NCBI RefSeq assembly: GCF_004354985.1
Contig: NZ_SMSK01000001.1
Coordinates: 558,001 to 622,000 of the forward strand
Source of the DNA: Segetibacter sp. 3557_3
Lineage (GTDB): Bacteria > Bacteroidota > Bacteroidia > Chitinophagales > Chitinophagaceae
DNA length: 64,000 nt
Direction: 5' to 3'
Below are positions 8,757 to 18,391 of the stretch, in pieces. The notes beneath the pieces are model-generated. The model was not told the DNA's origin and did not search any database. It saw only the letters and a list, made by a program, of their open reading frames with translations. A program made the translations under genes and the position numbers. Every line of letters starts with the position of its first letter. The stretch's first letter is position 1.

Positions 8757-9806
8757 TTATTCTTTCATTTTTGTACTAACGTACTTTCGCCACTTTTCTA
8801 TAACCTGCTCCATATCATTTGGAACAAGAGATTCGAAGAAGAGGTTTTCACCGGTACGGGGGTGAGCAAAACCCAGTGTTCTTGCGTGTAGCGCCTGCCT
8901 TGGACAGAGCTCCAGGCAATTGTCAACAAATTGCTTGTACTTGGTGAAAATTGTGCCTTTAAGTATTCTGTCGCCACCATAGGTGGTATCGCCAAAAAGG
9001 GTGTGCCCAATGAGTTTCATATGAACACGTATCTGGTGGGTCCGGCCGGTTTCAAGTACGCACTCTACAAGTGTAACATAATTGAAACGTTCAAGTACTT
9101 TGTAATGCGTGATGGCCTCTTTGCCATGTTCTCCATCGGGATAAGCTTCAAATAACTTTCTAAAGCGCTGGTTCCTGCCTACATGGGCAACGATAGTGCC
9201 CTCATCCTGTTCCATATCGCCCCAGGCAAGCGCGAGATACTTTCTTTGTACGGTATGGTGAAAAAATTGTTTCGCCAGGTGGGCCGCCGCTTGCGAATTT
9301 TTACCCATTACGAGGAGACCACTGGTATTTTTATCAATCCTATGCACCAATCCAAACCTGGGTAACACCTTCTCATCGATGTTCGGATTCTGCTGCTGCA
9401 GATACCATGAAATCCCGTTTAAGAGCGTGCCGCTATAATTGCCACTACCCGGGTGAACAACCATGCCCGCGGGCTTATTGATGACCATTACATCATCATC
9501 TTCATACACAAACTCCAATGGCATTTCCTCCGGAACTACATCCAGGCTTTCGGGAGACTGATCGGTATAAACAATGATCTCGTCGAACGCTTTAATCTTG
9601 TGATTACTTTTAACAGGCTTTCCATTTACGGTCACGAGCCCTGCTTCAATGGCGTGTTGTATTTTGTTCCGGGTTGCGTTTTCAATCCGGTTCATTAAGA
9701 ACTTATCTATGCGGTAAGGTTCCTGTCCTTTGTCGGTACGAATGACTTTCTTTTCAAAAAGTTCATCGCTGCTTTCTTCGTCAACAGGTATGTTTTCTTC
9801 GGTCAT
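8757..9806 (-). CDS. rluD: RluD-type 23S rRNA pseudouridine synthase
   Basis: 349-residue RNA pseudouridine synthase of the RluA family with an N-terminal S4 RNA-binding domain (about residues 33-80) and the catalytic motif HRIDKNTSGLLVMGKN starting at 155, with D158 as the catalytic aspartate. The VINKPAGMVVHPG segment (108-120) and ETGRTHQIRVH are also family-typical. RluD makes pseudouridines in helix 69 of 23S rRNA; assignment to RluD rather than RluC is by domain order and length. panB lies upstream on the same strand. Confidence 0.88.
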   Translation of the reverse strand: MTEENIPVDEESSDELFEKKVIRTDKGQEPYRIDKFLMNRIENATRNKIQHAIEAGLVTVNGKPVKSNHKIKAFDEIIVYTDQSPESLDVVPEEMPLEFVYEDDDVMVINKPAGMVVHPGSGNYSGTLLNGISWYLQQQNPNIDEKVLPRFGLVHRIDKNTSGLLVMGKNSQAAAHLAKQFFHHTVQRKYLALAWGDMEQDEGTIVAHVGRNQRFRKLFEAYPDGEHGKEAITHYKVLERFNYVTLVECVLETGRTHQIRVHMKLIGHTLFGDTTYGGDRILKGTIFTKYKQFVDNCLELCPRQALHARTLGFAHPRTGENLFFESLVPNDMEQVIEKWRKYVSTKMKE

Positions 9807-9869
9807 GTTTTAATTATACGCTGGCAGCTGGGGTTTAATCAATGGTATTTAAATGCATTCCCTCCTCCA

Positions 9870-10685
9870 TCAATACTGTTCCTGTTCATTAGGAAACTGG
9901 CTCTCCTTTACGTCGGAAATATATTGCCGCACCGCACCTGTTACCTGGTCAGCCATATTAAGATAAGTTCGTAAAAAGCGCGGTTTAAATTCGGTATTGA
10001 TGCCGAGCAGATCATGCATCACCAATACCTGCCCATCGCAATGCATGCCCGCCCCGATACCTATTGTCGGGATGGTCAATTTTTCGGTTACTTCCAGGGC
10101 AAGCATTGCCGGAATTTTTTCTAACACAGTGGCAAAACATCCTGCCTCCTGCAACACCCGGGCGTCTTCGCGAAGCTTGTTTGCTTCGGTTTCCTCTTTC
10201 GCACGCACAGTATAGGTACCAAACTTATATATCGACTGGGGGGTTAATCCGAGATGGCCCATCACCGGAATGCCGGCCCTTACAATTTTGCTGATGCTCT
10301 CTGCCACCTCTTCTCCGCCCTCTAGTTTTATGGCATGTGCACCGGTTTCTTTCATGATGCGAATGGCGGACGCAAGAGCGATTTCGCTGTTGGACTGGTA
10401 AGAACCAAATGGGAGATCAACGACAACGAGGCAACGATTTACCCCGCGAAGAACGGAAGATGCATGATAGATCATTTGCTCCAGCGTAATCGGAAGGGTG
10501 GTATCGTAACCAGCCATAACGTTACTCGCACTGTCGCCTACCAGGATAACATCGATGCCGGCCTCATCGAACAGGCGGGCAAAAGAATAATCATAGGCAG
10601 TGATCATCGAAATTTTTTCACCTTTTGCTTTCAGCCGTTGTAAGGTATTCGTGGTTACTTTCTTTATTTCTTTGTGCGTTGACAT
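9870..10685 (-). CDS. panB: 3-methyl-2-oxobutanoate hydroxymethyltransferase
   Basis: PanB transfers a one-carbon unit from methylenetetrahydrofolate to 2-oxoisovalerate, giving ketopantoate for pantothenate and CoA. Seen are [19 protein letters not shown], the Mg-binding [18 protein letters not shown] (D51) and DLPFGSYQ (90-97). The frame is open to 10727, but the ATG at 10685 gives [15 protein letters not shown] and 271 residues, the normal family length; the extra 14 residues ([14 protein letters not shown]) look like read-through of the leader. panC lies about 4 kb away on the same strand. Confidence 0.92.
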   Translation of the reverse strand: MSTHKEIKKVTTNTLQRLKAKGEKISMITAYDYSFARLFDEAGIDVILVGDSASNVMAGYDTTLPITLEQMIYHASSVLRGVNRCLVVVDLPFGSYQSNSEIALASAIRIMKETGAHAIKLEGGEEVAESISKIVRAGIPVMGHLGLTPQSIYKFGTYTVRAKEETEANKLREDARVLQEAGCFATVLEKIPAMLALEVTEKLTIPTIGIGAGMHCDGQVLVMHDLLGINTEFKPRFLRTYLNMADQVTGAVRQYISDVKESQFPNEQEQY

Positions 10686-10772
10686 TTTCTGGGTTTGTTG
10701 GTAATACGAAATGAATTTGGTATACAACCGGGCCAGCGAAGATAGTTGCGGGTCACGAACCGGCGATATCGA

Positions 10773-11672
10773 TTATTTCTTTGATCCCTCCGGCCGTTTC
10801 AGTTGGGCATATAGGTGTTGTACCAGCCCGTCGGCTAAACCAATTTTGGGCACATAGATTTCGTCGGTATCTGCCCACCGCATAACGTTGATATATATCT
10901 GAAGTGCCGGCACAAGCACATCAGCACGGTCTTCCCTTAGTTTATACAATGATATCCGCTCTTTCAGTGGTACCGCAGCCAGTTCTTTATGGTAGTCCCT
11001 TAACAGTTCAAGGTTCAGGGGTTTTCCATCCTTTCTTTTGCTCATCGAAAACACTTTATTGATGTTTCCGCCTGTTCCTATTGCGGCAATTTTCTTGTAA
11101 CCACGGGTTTGATTCTTGATAACTTCTTTCATCTCATTCCAGTGACTATCAGTCACCATGTTCTTCAGCAACCTGATGGTTCCGATATTGAACGATTTTT
11201 TAAAGATGAGTACGCCATCACAGAAAAAGGTAAGCTCAGTGCTGCCACCACCCACATCGATGTAGAGATAACTGTGGTCGGTATCCATATTTTCTGCGAT
11301 GTGATTTTCATAAATTAAGGAAGCTTCGAAGTCGCCCGTTATAACTTCTATGGTAATGCCTGTTTCCGTTTTCACTTTTGTGATAATCTCCTGGCTGTTT
11401 GCCGCATCGCGCATAGCACTCGTTGCGCAAGCAATCATCGTATCCACTTCGTAAACGTTCATAAGGTAGTGATAAGCCTTCATCGTTTGAAGCACCATGC
11501 GCGTACGATTTGGCGAAATCGTGCCCGTTTCAAATACATCAAAACCCAGGCGTAAGGGAACCCTCACAAGGTTAAGCTTGTTGAATTCAGGCTTACCATT
11601 GTTGTCTTCGACAACTTCGGTAATCAGCAGGCGTGCAGCATTGCTGCCAATATCTATTGCGGCTAATTTCAC
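10773..11672 (-). CDS. Ppx/GppA-family phosphatase (exopolyphosphatase-like), single-domain
   Basis: 299 residues with the actin-like ATPase fold of exopolyphosphatase/pppGpp phosphatase: AAIDIGSNAARLLITEV (residues 4-20), ATSAMRDAANS (83-93), IDVGGGSTEL (138-147) and AIGTGGNINK. The family hydrolyses polyphosphate chains or pppGpp. The protein stops after the two Ppx-GppA subdomains and lacks the HD-like C-terminal domain of the roughly 500-residue E. coli enzymes. This short form occurs in other phyla. The true substrate is open. Confidence 0.88.
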   Translation of the reverse strand: MKLAAIDIGSNAARLLITEVVEDNNGKPEFNKLNLVRVPLRLGFDVFETGTISPNRTRMVLQTMKAYHYLMNVYEVDTMIACATSAMRDAANSQEIITKVKTETGITIEVITGDFEASLIYENHIAENMDTDHSYLYIDVGGGSTELTFFCDGVLIFKKSFNIGTIRLLKNMVTDSHWNEMKEVIKNQTRGYKKIAAIGTGGNINKVFSMSKRKDGKPLNLELLRDYHKELAAVPLKERISLYKLREDRADVLVPALQIYINVMRWADTDEIYVPKIGLADGLVQHLYAQLKRPEGSKK

Positions 11673-11880
11673 GTTAACTTGAGGTTTTGTTGAAAAGGTA
11701 ATTATTAGTTGCTAATGCCTGCACTTTGTTTTCCCTTTTCACGGGTTCACTAATATTGGACCTACTGTACGGCAGTGGTTCAAGTACCAGGTGCAACACT
11801 GCTGTACGAATGGTGAGTATTACATGCAATAATCGTCGCTCCTGTTTTTGTGCATCTATTGGCATCGCTGAGCGGCAGGC

Positions 11881-12942
11881 TTATCGCGGCTCAAGGCCAG
11901 CTTCGTCAACCAGTTTTTTAAAGATCCGGGCAGCAGGCAGCTGTTTGGATCTGGACGCTGACTGGCCCGCCCAAATCGGGAAAAAAGAGGTGTCTTCATT
12001 TTTTTGTGCCTCGAGTCGTAGTGGGTTAGTTAGATTCATTTGAAAAGGGTAGGGGGGCATCGGCATGCCTGAGGTTTCCAGTGCTGACACAAATTCGTTT
12101 CGTATTCCTCTAGCCCACCTGCCCGTAAATGTATTGGTTACAACGGTGTCTATATCCCTGGAACTTAAGATGGCTTTTTTGTGTGCATCGCCTGCAAGAC
12201 TTTCATTGCTGGTAAGGAATGCACTGCCCAACTGTACTGCAGAAGCTCCAAGGGCAAATGCAGCCTTGATTCCTCTTCCGTCGCTTATGCCACCTGCAGC
12301 AATAACCGGGAGTTTTACGGTATCAACAACCATTGGGATGAGCGACATTGAACCGATAAGCGGAAGGTTAGCTGCATGAAGAAAAGTTCCTCTATGCCCA
12401 CCTGCCTCCACACCCTGGGCAACAATCACGTCAATACCGTTTTGCTCGAGAATAGCGGCCTCGAGGGAGCATGTTGCCGTTCCGATCAGCAACGTTTTTT
12501 CCTGCTTAAGACGATCAACAAACTCCTTGTTGGGCACCCCGAAAGTAAAGCTTACTATGCCGACTTTTTCGGTTACCAATACATCAAGGAGATCAGTATA
12601 GTGGTTGAATGGTGCCGGTGCAACGGGCCTGTTGTATTTAATGTTGTATTGCCTGGTCAAACGTTCCAGGAATAGGCCCATTTCGTCAATCATGCGTTGG
12701 TCTGCATCCGGCAAATCGTAAACAAAGAGGTTTACGGCGAAAGGCTTTTTTGTCAGCTCCCTGGTCTTCCGGATGAGTTCCCGACTAAAAGCAGGGCTGA
12801 GTCCGCCAACCGGTAAAGAGCCAAGCCCACCGGCATTTGAAATTGCGGCGACCATGTCAGGAGTGGTTACACCGAGCATCGGTGCCTGTATTACCGGGTA
12901 CCTGATGTTAAGCTTATGTGTAAACTCGTTCACGTTAGACAT
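11881..12942 (-). CDS. Nitronate monooxygenase-like flavin oxidoreductase
   Basis: 353-residue FMN-binding TIM-barrel protein of the 2-nitropropane dioxygenase/NMO family. It shows YPVIQAPMLGVTTPDMVAAI, SNAGGLGSLPVGGLSP, the flavin-site segment VAQGVEAGGHRGTF with the conserved His, and PVIAAGGISDGRGIKAAFALGASAVQLGSAFL. NMO enzymes oxidise alkyl nitronates, and close relatives include the enoyl reductase FabK, so the name is by family. About 200 bp without a gene separate it from the Ppx gene downstream. Confidence 0.85.
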   Translation of the reverse strand: MSNVNEFTHKLNIRYPVIQAPMLGVTTPDMVAAISNAGGLGSLPVGGLSPAFSRELIRKTRELTKKPFAVNLFVYDLPDADQRMIDEMGLFLERLTRQYNIKYNRPVAPAPFNHYTDLLDVLVTEKVGIVSFTFGVPNKEFVDRLKQEKTLLIGTATCSLEAAILEQNGIDVIVAQGVEAGGHRGTFLHAANLPLIGSMSLIPMVVDTVKLPVIAAGGISDGRGIKAAFALGASAVQLGSAFLTSNESLAGDAHKKAILSSRDIDTVVTNTFTGRWARGIRNEFVSALETSGMPMPPYPFQMNLTNPLRLEAQKNEDTSFFPIWAGQSASRSKQLPAARIFKKLVDEAGLEPR

Positions 12943-12991
12943 AATAAAAGGGACAACCGTAAAGCTGTAGGTTATACAAATTATTTCACCT

Positions 12992-13447
12992 TTAAACCAG
13001 GTGCCTTAGCGCCATTACATAACCAAAGTGGAGGCCTTCGTGGAAAACCAGGAACTGTAACGTCTCATCAATATTTGCCAGCGGCACACCGTAACGGGTA
13101 GTCCAGGGTATATAGTTTTTAAACAGGTTATTGTTGTAGTCCCGCTCCAGCACGTCAAGTGACGAGAGAAAAGTTTCTTTTGTCTGCTGAAACTCATTCG
13201 CATCAATATAACGTTCAGGTCTTGTATCAGGTTTATACTCCATGAAAAAGGACTCGGGAATAATAAGCGGTACACCGGCCCGCTTATAACAAACACCCTG
13301 CTGGCTGGCGATCATATGCGAAACATTCCATACGATGTTGTTGTTAAACCCCGAGGGCGTATCGTTAAGCTGGTCCATTGAAAGATCTTCCAATATACTG
13401 AGCAGATGCCTGCGTGTATGTCGAAGCATATCGATGCATGTATTCAT
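12992..13447 (-). CDS. DinB-family (four-helix, metal-binding) protein
   Basis: 151-residue protein of the DinB/YfiT superfamily. These four-helix bundles bind a divalent metal through three histidines, and here H44 (NVSHM), H136 and H140 (FHEGLHFGYVM) fill those places. Some relatives are thiol-dependent S-transferases, including bacillithiol transferases, which is of interest because a YtxJ protein is also encoded here. A perfect -7 box lies 34 bp upstream of the ATG. The substrate is unknown. Confidence 0.82.
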   Translation of the reverse strand: MNTCIDMLRHTRRHLLSILEDLSMDQLNDTPSGFNNNIVWNVSHMIASQQGVCYKRAGVPLIIPESFFMEYKPDTRPERYIDANEFQQTKETFLSSLDVLERDYNNNLFKNYIPWTTRYGVPLANIDETLQFLVFHEGLHFGYVMALRHLV

Positions 13448-13481
13448 AATCGGGAATTTGGAAATTAGAAAATTAGGGGGT

Positions 13482-13489
13482 CAAAGATA
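13482..13489 (-). promoter_or_regulatory. Promoter -7 box of the DinB gene
   Basis: TATCTTTG on the minus strand matches the Bacteroidota -7 consensus TAnnTTTG at all fixed positions. It sits between the upstream operon's last stop and the DinB start. No clear -33 TTG is seen. Confidence 0.6.
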
Positions 13490-13490
13490 A

Positions 13491-14000
13491 CTAATTGGCT
13501 CCGCCAGCTGAACGCTGCCTGATCTTTTCGATGATCCCTGTCGTTGAGAAACCGTCCAGGGTGGGATTGATTACAACCCGACCGCCGTACGACATAACTT
13601 CACCAGCCCCGACGATGGAAGCCTGGGTATAGTCCCCGCCTTTCACCAATACGTCGGGCCTGATGGCGGTGATCAGGTTTAAGGGCGTATCTTCTTCAAA
13701 GATTACCACGGCATCCACCATCAGCAGACTTGCTATTACCAGTGCCCGGGCATTCTCCCCGTTAACAGGTCTTCCGGTGCCTTTGAGCCGTCTTGTACTT
13801 TCATCGCTGTTTATGCCGACAACAAGAAAATCTGCTTCTGTTGCTGCCTGTGAAAGCGTGGCAATATGTCCCTCATGAAGGATGTCGAAACAGCCGTTTG
13901 TGAACGAAATGCTTTTACTTTTTAGCCGGAGCCTGGTCAGCTCCAGCAGGAGTTCAGGCAGGCTATAGATTTTCAACGGAATAATTCCTGGCTTTTTCAT
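13491..14000 (-). CDS. rfaE2: D-glycero-beta-D-manno-heptose 1-phosphate adenylyltransferase-like protein
   Basis: 169-residue nucleotidyltransferase equal to the C-terminal half of HldE: SFTNGCFDILHEGHI (residues 32-46, HxGH at 42-45), GINSDESTRRLKG, RPVNGENARALVIASL and DVLVKGGDYTQ. The reaction would load AMP onto heptose-1-phosphate to make ADP-heptose for lipopolysaccharide. I chose the ATG at 14000. The longer frame to 14039 runs further into the upstream membrane-protein gene, which still overlaps this start by 38 bp. No kinase half is present in the window. Confidence 0.85.
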   Translation of the reverse strand: MKKPGIIPLKIYSLPELLLELTRLRLKSKSISFTNGCFDILHEGHIATLSQAATEADFLVVGINSDESTRRLKGTGRPVNGENARALVIASLLMVDAVVIFEEDTPLNLITAIRPDVLVKGGDYTQASIVGAGEVMSYGGRVVINPTLDGFSTTGIIEKIRQRSAGGAN

Positions 14001-15003
14001 GATGAATTTTCTTTTTATTATAAACTGGCAGTAGCCCAAGGCAAATGAAACCTACAAGCAAAACAATAATAAACTGGGCAAGCCATTGCAGGTTGCCATT
14101 TGCAAGACCAATTTCAAAAGGTACTCCATTTCGTTCCAGTATAGCCGCCATGAATGTAGCGTATGCCCCAATACCGCCGGGTGTTGCAATCATTCCCACA
14201 CTTGCGAAAGCCAGACTCGAAATAGCGGGTGGCAGGCCGAGATGCGCTGTTCCTGATGTTGCATAAAAGCCAAGCCATGTGCCACCAATATAAAGCAGCC
14301 ATATTCCGGCACTACAAAGTATGAATGGTCCTTTTTGCTTTAGTCCCTTGATGCTGATCAGGCCCTGCCAGATGCCGCTAAGCACACGTTTAACGGCGAT
14401 AACGAACCTGGTGTAGGCAAATCGTTGCAAGGCTTTTCGCACAAGAAAGATAGCTGCTAATATGATTAGCAGCACGACTGAAACTTTAGTAACGGATACA
14501 TTTCCTGAGCCTGAGGCAAAGAGGCCGGCGAAAAGTTGCCTTGAATAACTGAAAACGACTTCGTATTGAAAAATCAGGGCAAGTACAAAAATGATAAGAA
14601 GCGAGATAAGATCAAACGCCCGCTCGGCAACGATGGTCCCCACCAGTTTTTCTGCCGGAACCTTCTCGTATCGCGATAAGATGGTACATTTTAGCACCTC
14701 ACCTAATCGGGGTACGGCAAGGTTGGCGAGGTAACCGATCATCACGGCAAAAAAAGTATTCACAAGAGAGGGTCGGTAGCCAAGCGGCCCCATTAATATT
14801 TTCCACCGTATCGCCCTTAGCAGGTGACTGGAAGAGAGAATAAAAAACACGGGTACAATTACCCAATACCTTGCGGTTAAAAGTGCCTCTTTAAAGACCG
14901 GCCATTTTTCATCTGGAATGGCATTGAGGCTCCACCAAACAAGAAAAAGTCCGAGCCCAAGAAAAAACAGGTATTTGAAAACATTAAGGATCTTCTTTTT
15001 CAT
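13963..15003 (-). CDS. LPG-synthase-type integral membrane protein (UPF0104/YbhN-like)
   Basis: 346-residue membrane protein with eight or so helices, the lysylphosphatidylglycerol synthase transmembrane fold without the catalytic aminoacyl domain. NLAVPRLGEVLKCTILSRYE and ASVGMIATPGGIGAYATFM are typical. Such proteins are thought to be lipid flippases. The ATG at 15003 is used; the open frame reaches a TTG at 15030 but adds only nine residues unlike a start. It lies 36 bp after panC and overlaps the heptose-adenylyltransferase gene, so the three probably form one transcript. Confidence 0.8.
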   Translation of the reverse strand: MKKKILNVFKYLFFLGLGLFLVWWSLNAIPDEKWPVFKEALLTARYWVIVPVFFILSSSHLLRAIRWKILMGPLGYRPSLVNTFFAVMIGYLANLAVPRLGEVLKCTILSRYEKVPAEKLVGTIVAERAFDLISLLIIFVLALIFQYEVVFSYSRQLFAGLFASGSGNVSVTKVSVVLLIILAAIFLVRKALQRFAYTRFVIAVKRVLSGIWQGLISIKGLKQKGPFILCSAGIWLLYIGGTWLGFYATSGTAHLGLPPAISSLAFASVGMIATPGGIGAYATFMAAILERNGVPFEIGLANGNLQWLAQFIIVLLVGFICLGLLPVYNKKKIHHEKARNYSVENL

Positions 15004-15039
15004 TTCAAAAGGCCCGTTTAATTCGTGCAATATACTGCA

Positions 15040-15912
15040 TCAACTGTGAACCAGGTTTTCCTTTGAGGTCAGCAGCATATTGTCAATCAATCGTACGTCT
15101 TTTATGAAAGCGGCTACTAACGCAACAAGGGGAACATTTCTATCATTGCCCGTCACGGGTTCAAGTGTTTCAGCGTTGGCCAGCGCAACATAATCAACTT
15201 TCGAAAACCCTTCGCGGAGGAGGAATTTTTCAGAATAATCGATCAGTTTATCGATTGGGGTATCCGTGTAATTGTTTTTGATGCTTCGTAAAGTCTGGTA
15301 AATCGCTGATGCTTTTTCGCGCTCATCCTGGTTTAGCCTGAGGTTTCTGCTGCTCATGGCAAGTCCTGACGGTTCTCTTTCGGTACCCGCTACGACAACT
15401 TTCACCGGAAGGTTTAGTATTTGGATAAGCCGTTTGATCACCAGGCATTGCTGGAAGTCTTTTTGACCAAGGAACAGCAAATGCGGTTCAACAATATTGA
15501 GGAATATCTCTATAACCTGGCTTACTCCCTGGAAATGACCTGGCCGATACTTTCCTTCAAAAACAGTTTCAAGGTCCCCAAGGTCATAGTGCTGCTTCAT
15601 TTCAAGTCCCGCCGGGTAGATCTCTTCCACAGATGGAAGAAACAATACATCCGTGCGGTGTGTTTCTAACTTAAGGATATCCTCAGGTAGTGTCACCGGG
15701 TACTTCTTGTAATCTGCCGGATCATTAAACTGGGTAGGATTTACAAAGATGCTTGAGATGACCACATCGGATTGTTGTTTTGCAAGTTCTATGAGGGACA
15801 AATGACCCTGGTGTAGGGCGCCCATTGTCGGAACGAAGCCTATCGTCTTATTGTCTGCCCTGCTTTTGTTAATAAATCGTTTGAGATCGGCAACAGCCCG
15901 GTATATGATCAT
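15040..15912 (-). CDS. panC: Pantoate--beta-alanine ligase
   Basis: PanC joins pantoate and beta-alanine, using ATP, to make pantothenate. The 290-residue protein has GFVPTMGALHQGHLSLIELA with HxGH at 34-37, SIFVNPTQFNDPADYKKYP, GQKDFQQCLVIKRLI and the KMSKS-like MSSRNLRL. It is the first gene of the minus-strand group with the LPG-type membrane protein and the adenylyltransferase, and diverges from the glycogen synthase-like gene across 112 bp. No panD is seen in the window. Confidence 0.95.
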   Translation of the reverse strand: MIIYRAVADLKRFINKSRADNKTIGFVPTMGALHQGHLSLIELAKQQSDVVISSIFVNPTQFNDPADYKKYPVTLPEDILKLETHRTDVLFLPSVEEIYPAGLEMKQHYDLGDLETVFEGKYRPGHFQGVSQVIEIFLNIVEPHLLFLGQKDFQQCLVIKRLIQILNLPVKVVVAGTEREPSGLAMSSRNLRLNQDEREKASAIYQTLRSIKNNYTDTPIDKLIDYSEKFLLREGFSKVDYVALANAETLEPVTGNDRNVPLVALVAAFIKDVRLIDNMLLTSKENLVHS

Positions 15913-15972
15913 TTATGATGGATTGAAAGGTTGTTATCCGCATTCGTCTGGATTTTAAGACTTTAAATTCCT

Positions 15973-15980
15973 TACCTTTG
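15973..15980 (+). promoter_or_regulatory. Promoter -7 box of the glycogen synthase-like gene
   Basis: TACCTTTG, a perfect TAnnTTTG box, ends 44 bp before the ATG at 16025, giving a leader of roughly 40 bases. No clear -33 TTG is seen. Confidence 0.6.
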
Positions 15981-16024
15981 CCCACATTTTTTTATAGGGC
16001 ACAGTGTAAAAACCTTCACGAATA

Positions 16025-16843
16025 ATGTCAACAAAGAAAAGAATTTTATTTATTGCTAACGAGATGTCACCCTATTTAGAGCTGACAGAGTTTGCGGAGA
16101 TCGTCAACAAATTAGCAATAAAAAGCAATGATGCAGGATTGGAAGTAAGATGCATCATGCCGCGTTTCGGCTCTGTTAATGAAAGAAGGCACCGTTTACA
16201 TGAGGTGGTGAGATTATCGGGTATCAACGTGAGTGTTGATAATGACGACTATCCATTACAAATTAAAGTTGCGTCACTTCCAAATGCAAGACTCCAGGTT
16301 TACTTTCTCGATAATGAAGACTTCTTCAAGCGCAAATTCGTTTTTAACGATGAAGCTGAAAGCTGGTATGATGACAACAACCTCCGGATGATTTTTTTCT
16401 GTAAAGGTGCCCTCGAAACGGTAAAGAAATTCGGCTGGCCGCCCGACATCATTCATTGCAGCGGGTGGATGACAGCCCTAATTCCCATGTATCTCAAAAC
16501 GGTTTACAAGAAGGAACCAGTATTTGCACATAGCAAGGTAGTGTTCACGATAGGCAGTACAACCTTTGAAGATAGCCTCGGTGCCGACTTCGCAAAAAAG
16601 GCAATGATACATGCAAGTTTAAAAGATAAGGACCTTGATTTATACAAGGAAGCAACGAATGTGGCACTGTTTAAAGGAGCCGCAACGTATGCTGATGCAA
16701 TAACATTTGGTGCTGAAAATATCGACAAAAAGCTGGTGGATGAGTTCTCAAAAGTGAAGGGCAAAAAGGTCATTCCGTTCAAAGGATGGGATACTGATTT
16801 AACAGAGTATTTAGAATTGTATGGCGACCTTGCGAGCACCTAA
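16025..16843 (+). CDS. Truncated glycogen/starch synthase-like protein (GT5 N-terminal domain only)
   Basis: 272 residues that match only the N-terminal Rossmann domain of glycogen synthases: KRILFIANEMSPYLELTEFAEIV, RCIMPRFGSVNERRHRLHEVV, VYFLDNEDFFKRK and PDIIHCSGWMTALIPMYL. The C-terminal ADP-glucose-binding domain is absent (full enzymes are about 480 residues), and the substrate-binding KxGGL motif near the start is replaced by LTEFAE. It probably does not make glycogen. Similar short proteins beside panC and a DUF4270 gene occur in Bacteroidota as far as I recall. The role is unknown, perhaps binding or regulatory. Confidence 0.82.
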   Translation: MSTKKRILFIANEMSPYLELTEFAEIVNKLAIKSNDAGLEVRCIMPRFGSVNERRHRLHEVVRLSGINVSVDNDDYPLQIKVASLPNARLQVYFLDNEDFFKRKFVFNDEAESWYDDNNLRMIFFCKGALETVKKFGWPPDIIHCSGWMTALIPMYLKTVYKKEPVFAHSKVVFTIGSTTFEDSLGADFAKKAMIHASLKDKDLDLYKEATNVALFKGAATYADAITFGAENIDKKLVDEFSKVKGKKVIPFKGWDTDLTEYLELYGDLAST

Positions 16844-16868
16844 TTTCCCTTACTTTAACTCTCTATTG

Positions 16869-18338
16869 ATGCGCAGATTTATTCTATTCGCGTTCTTCTT
16901 TTCTGCTTTTTTTTATTCCTGTACAAAAATACAAACCACGCAAATTGGAAGTGAATTAATACCGCCGGTAGATGGGATTACTACGTTTGATACTTCACTG
17001 CTTGTCACCACTGCAACTTTTGAAGATGAAAATCCGGCGAAGGTTTACAAAGGGGATGATCATGTTATTGGCACAATCAACAACGACCCGATTTTCGGCA
17101 AAACAACAGCCTCGGCCTTCTTCGAGTTAAAACCGACATTTTTTAAATTTTCTTTCCCTGGTGTTAAAGACTCGCTACAGGTAGACTCAGCTGTGCTTGT
17201 GCTTAGCTTTCGTGGCTTATACGGCGACTCCACTACCAACCAGGGTTTAAGTGTTTATGAGATCAGTTCGAATAGTCGTTTAAAATTCGATAGTGCTTAT
17301 AATACACGGGATTTGCTAAGTGTTGGCAGCCTGTTGGGACAAAAAAATATTGACCTCCGCGGCTTGGATGACTCTGTTCAGGCACCATTTGAGGCTGCTG
17401 CACGACAATTGCGTATTGCCCTGTCGCCCTCCTTTGCTTCTCGCCTGGTAAAAGATTACGACTCTACAGACGCATACAGTTCAGACTCTGTTTTCAGGGA
17501 AAGGTTTGCCGGCTTTGCCGTAATGCCTACGAGTGGAAGTGCAGGTCAGGCTTTAATACGCGTCAATCTCGCTGATACCAACACAAAACTTGCAATCTAC
17601 TACAGCAGCAATACAACCGGCGGAACAGCACGCCAGAGCGCAGTAAGCTATTTTCGGTACAATACTACCAGCTCCAGGGCAGCATCAGGTAACGCAAACT
17701 TAATCACCAGGCAGCGTGCAGGAAGTAAGATCGCACCATATCTTAACAAGGACGGCAATAATGACCTTGCTTTTGTACAAACATCCCCTGGTACAATTAC
17801 CAGACTCAGGATACCAGGTTTAGGAGGGTTACAAAATGCGGTAATTCATCGGGCAAACCTGATCATGTACCAGGTACCGGATAACCCAACTACTGATGGA
17901 TTGTTTTCGGCACCAAGGTATCTTCTGCTGGCTTTGGATGATACCATCAGGAACAGGAAACGGAACGTATTTAATGATTACATCATCGATCCATCGTCAG
18001 GCCCCAACATCCAATCTTTTGGCGGCTTTACCGTTTCGCGCCGCGACCCTGTTACGAGCGCAAGCACCATTGCGACCTACGACTTCAATTTAACCAGGTT
18101 TGTGCAAGGTATTGTTACCCGTAGGGATACATCCTTCTTCAGGTTCGTTTTAAATGCACCCTCTAACGACTCTATCTGGTATAAGCCACCGTTCCCTGCG
18201 GCTCCTCAGATGAATACTGCATACATTAATCCCGCAATTGCAAATCCTGTTGCAACAGGAAGAGTTCAACTTGCTGGTGGAAGTCATCCTAATCAGCTTA
18301 TCCGGATGAGACTGAGAATTATTTATTCAAAGCTCTGA
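16869..18338 (+). CDS. DUF4270 family lipoprotein
   Basis: 489-residue exported lipoprotein. The ATG at 16869 gives [18 protein letters not shown], a signal peptide ending in a lipobox with C18; the open frame extends upstream to 16821 into the preceding gene, but that part has no signal peptide. The mature protein starts with [20 protein letters not shown] and is rich in Ser, Thr and Asn, as in DUF4270 proteins of Bacteroidota. It is probably outer-membrane or periplasmic. Function is unknown. Confidence 0.85.
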   Translation: MRRFILFAFFFSAFFYSCTKIQTTQIGSELIPPVDGITTFDTSLLVTTATFEDENPAKVYKGDDHVIGTINNDPIFGKTTASAFFELKPTFFKFSFPGVKDSLQVDSAVLVLSFRGLYGDSTTNQGLSVYEISSNSRLKFDSAYNTRDLLSVGSLLGQKNIDLRGLDDSVQAPFEAAARQLRIALSPSFASRLVKDYDSTDAYSSDSVFRERFAGFAVMPTSGSAGQALIRVNLADTNTKLAIYYSSNTTGGTARQSAVSYFRYNTTSSRAASGNANLITRQRAGSKIAPYLNKDGNNDLAFVQTSPGTITRLRIPGLGGLQNAVIHRANLIMYQVPDNPTTDGLFSAPRYLLLALDDTIRNRKRNVFNDYIIDPSSGPNIQSFGGFTVSRRDPVTSASTIATYDFNLTRFVQGIVTRRDTSFFRFVLNAPSNDSIWYKPPFPAAPQMNTAYINPAIANPVATGRVQLAGGSHPNQLIRMRLRIIYSKL

Positions 18339-18356
18339 TCAATTCAATTGGAAGCT

Positions 18357-18364
18357 TATCTTTG
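18357..18364 (+). promoter_or_regulatory. Promoter -7 box of metK
   Basis: TATCTTTG, perfect match to TAnnTTTG, ends 27 bp before the metK ATG. It overlaps a TTG that would otherwise extend the frame, which supports the downstream ATG. No SAM riboswitch is visible in so short a leader. Confidence 0.7.
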
Positions 18365-18391
18365 CACTTTTTTTCAAACCATCTAACACAT

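Noticed and set aside
11674-11865. 63-codon minus-strand frame between the Ppx and NMO genes
   Set aside because: No motif, no promoter box and no signal or membrane segment.
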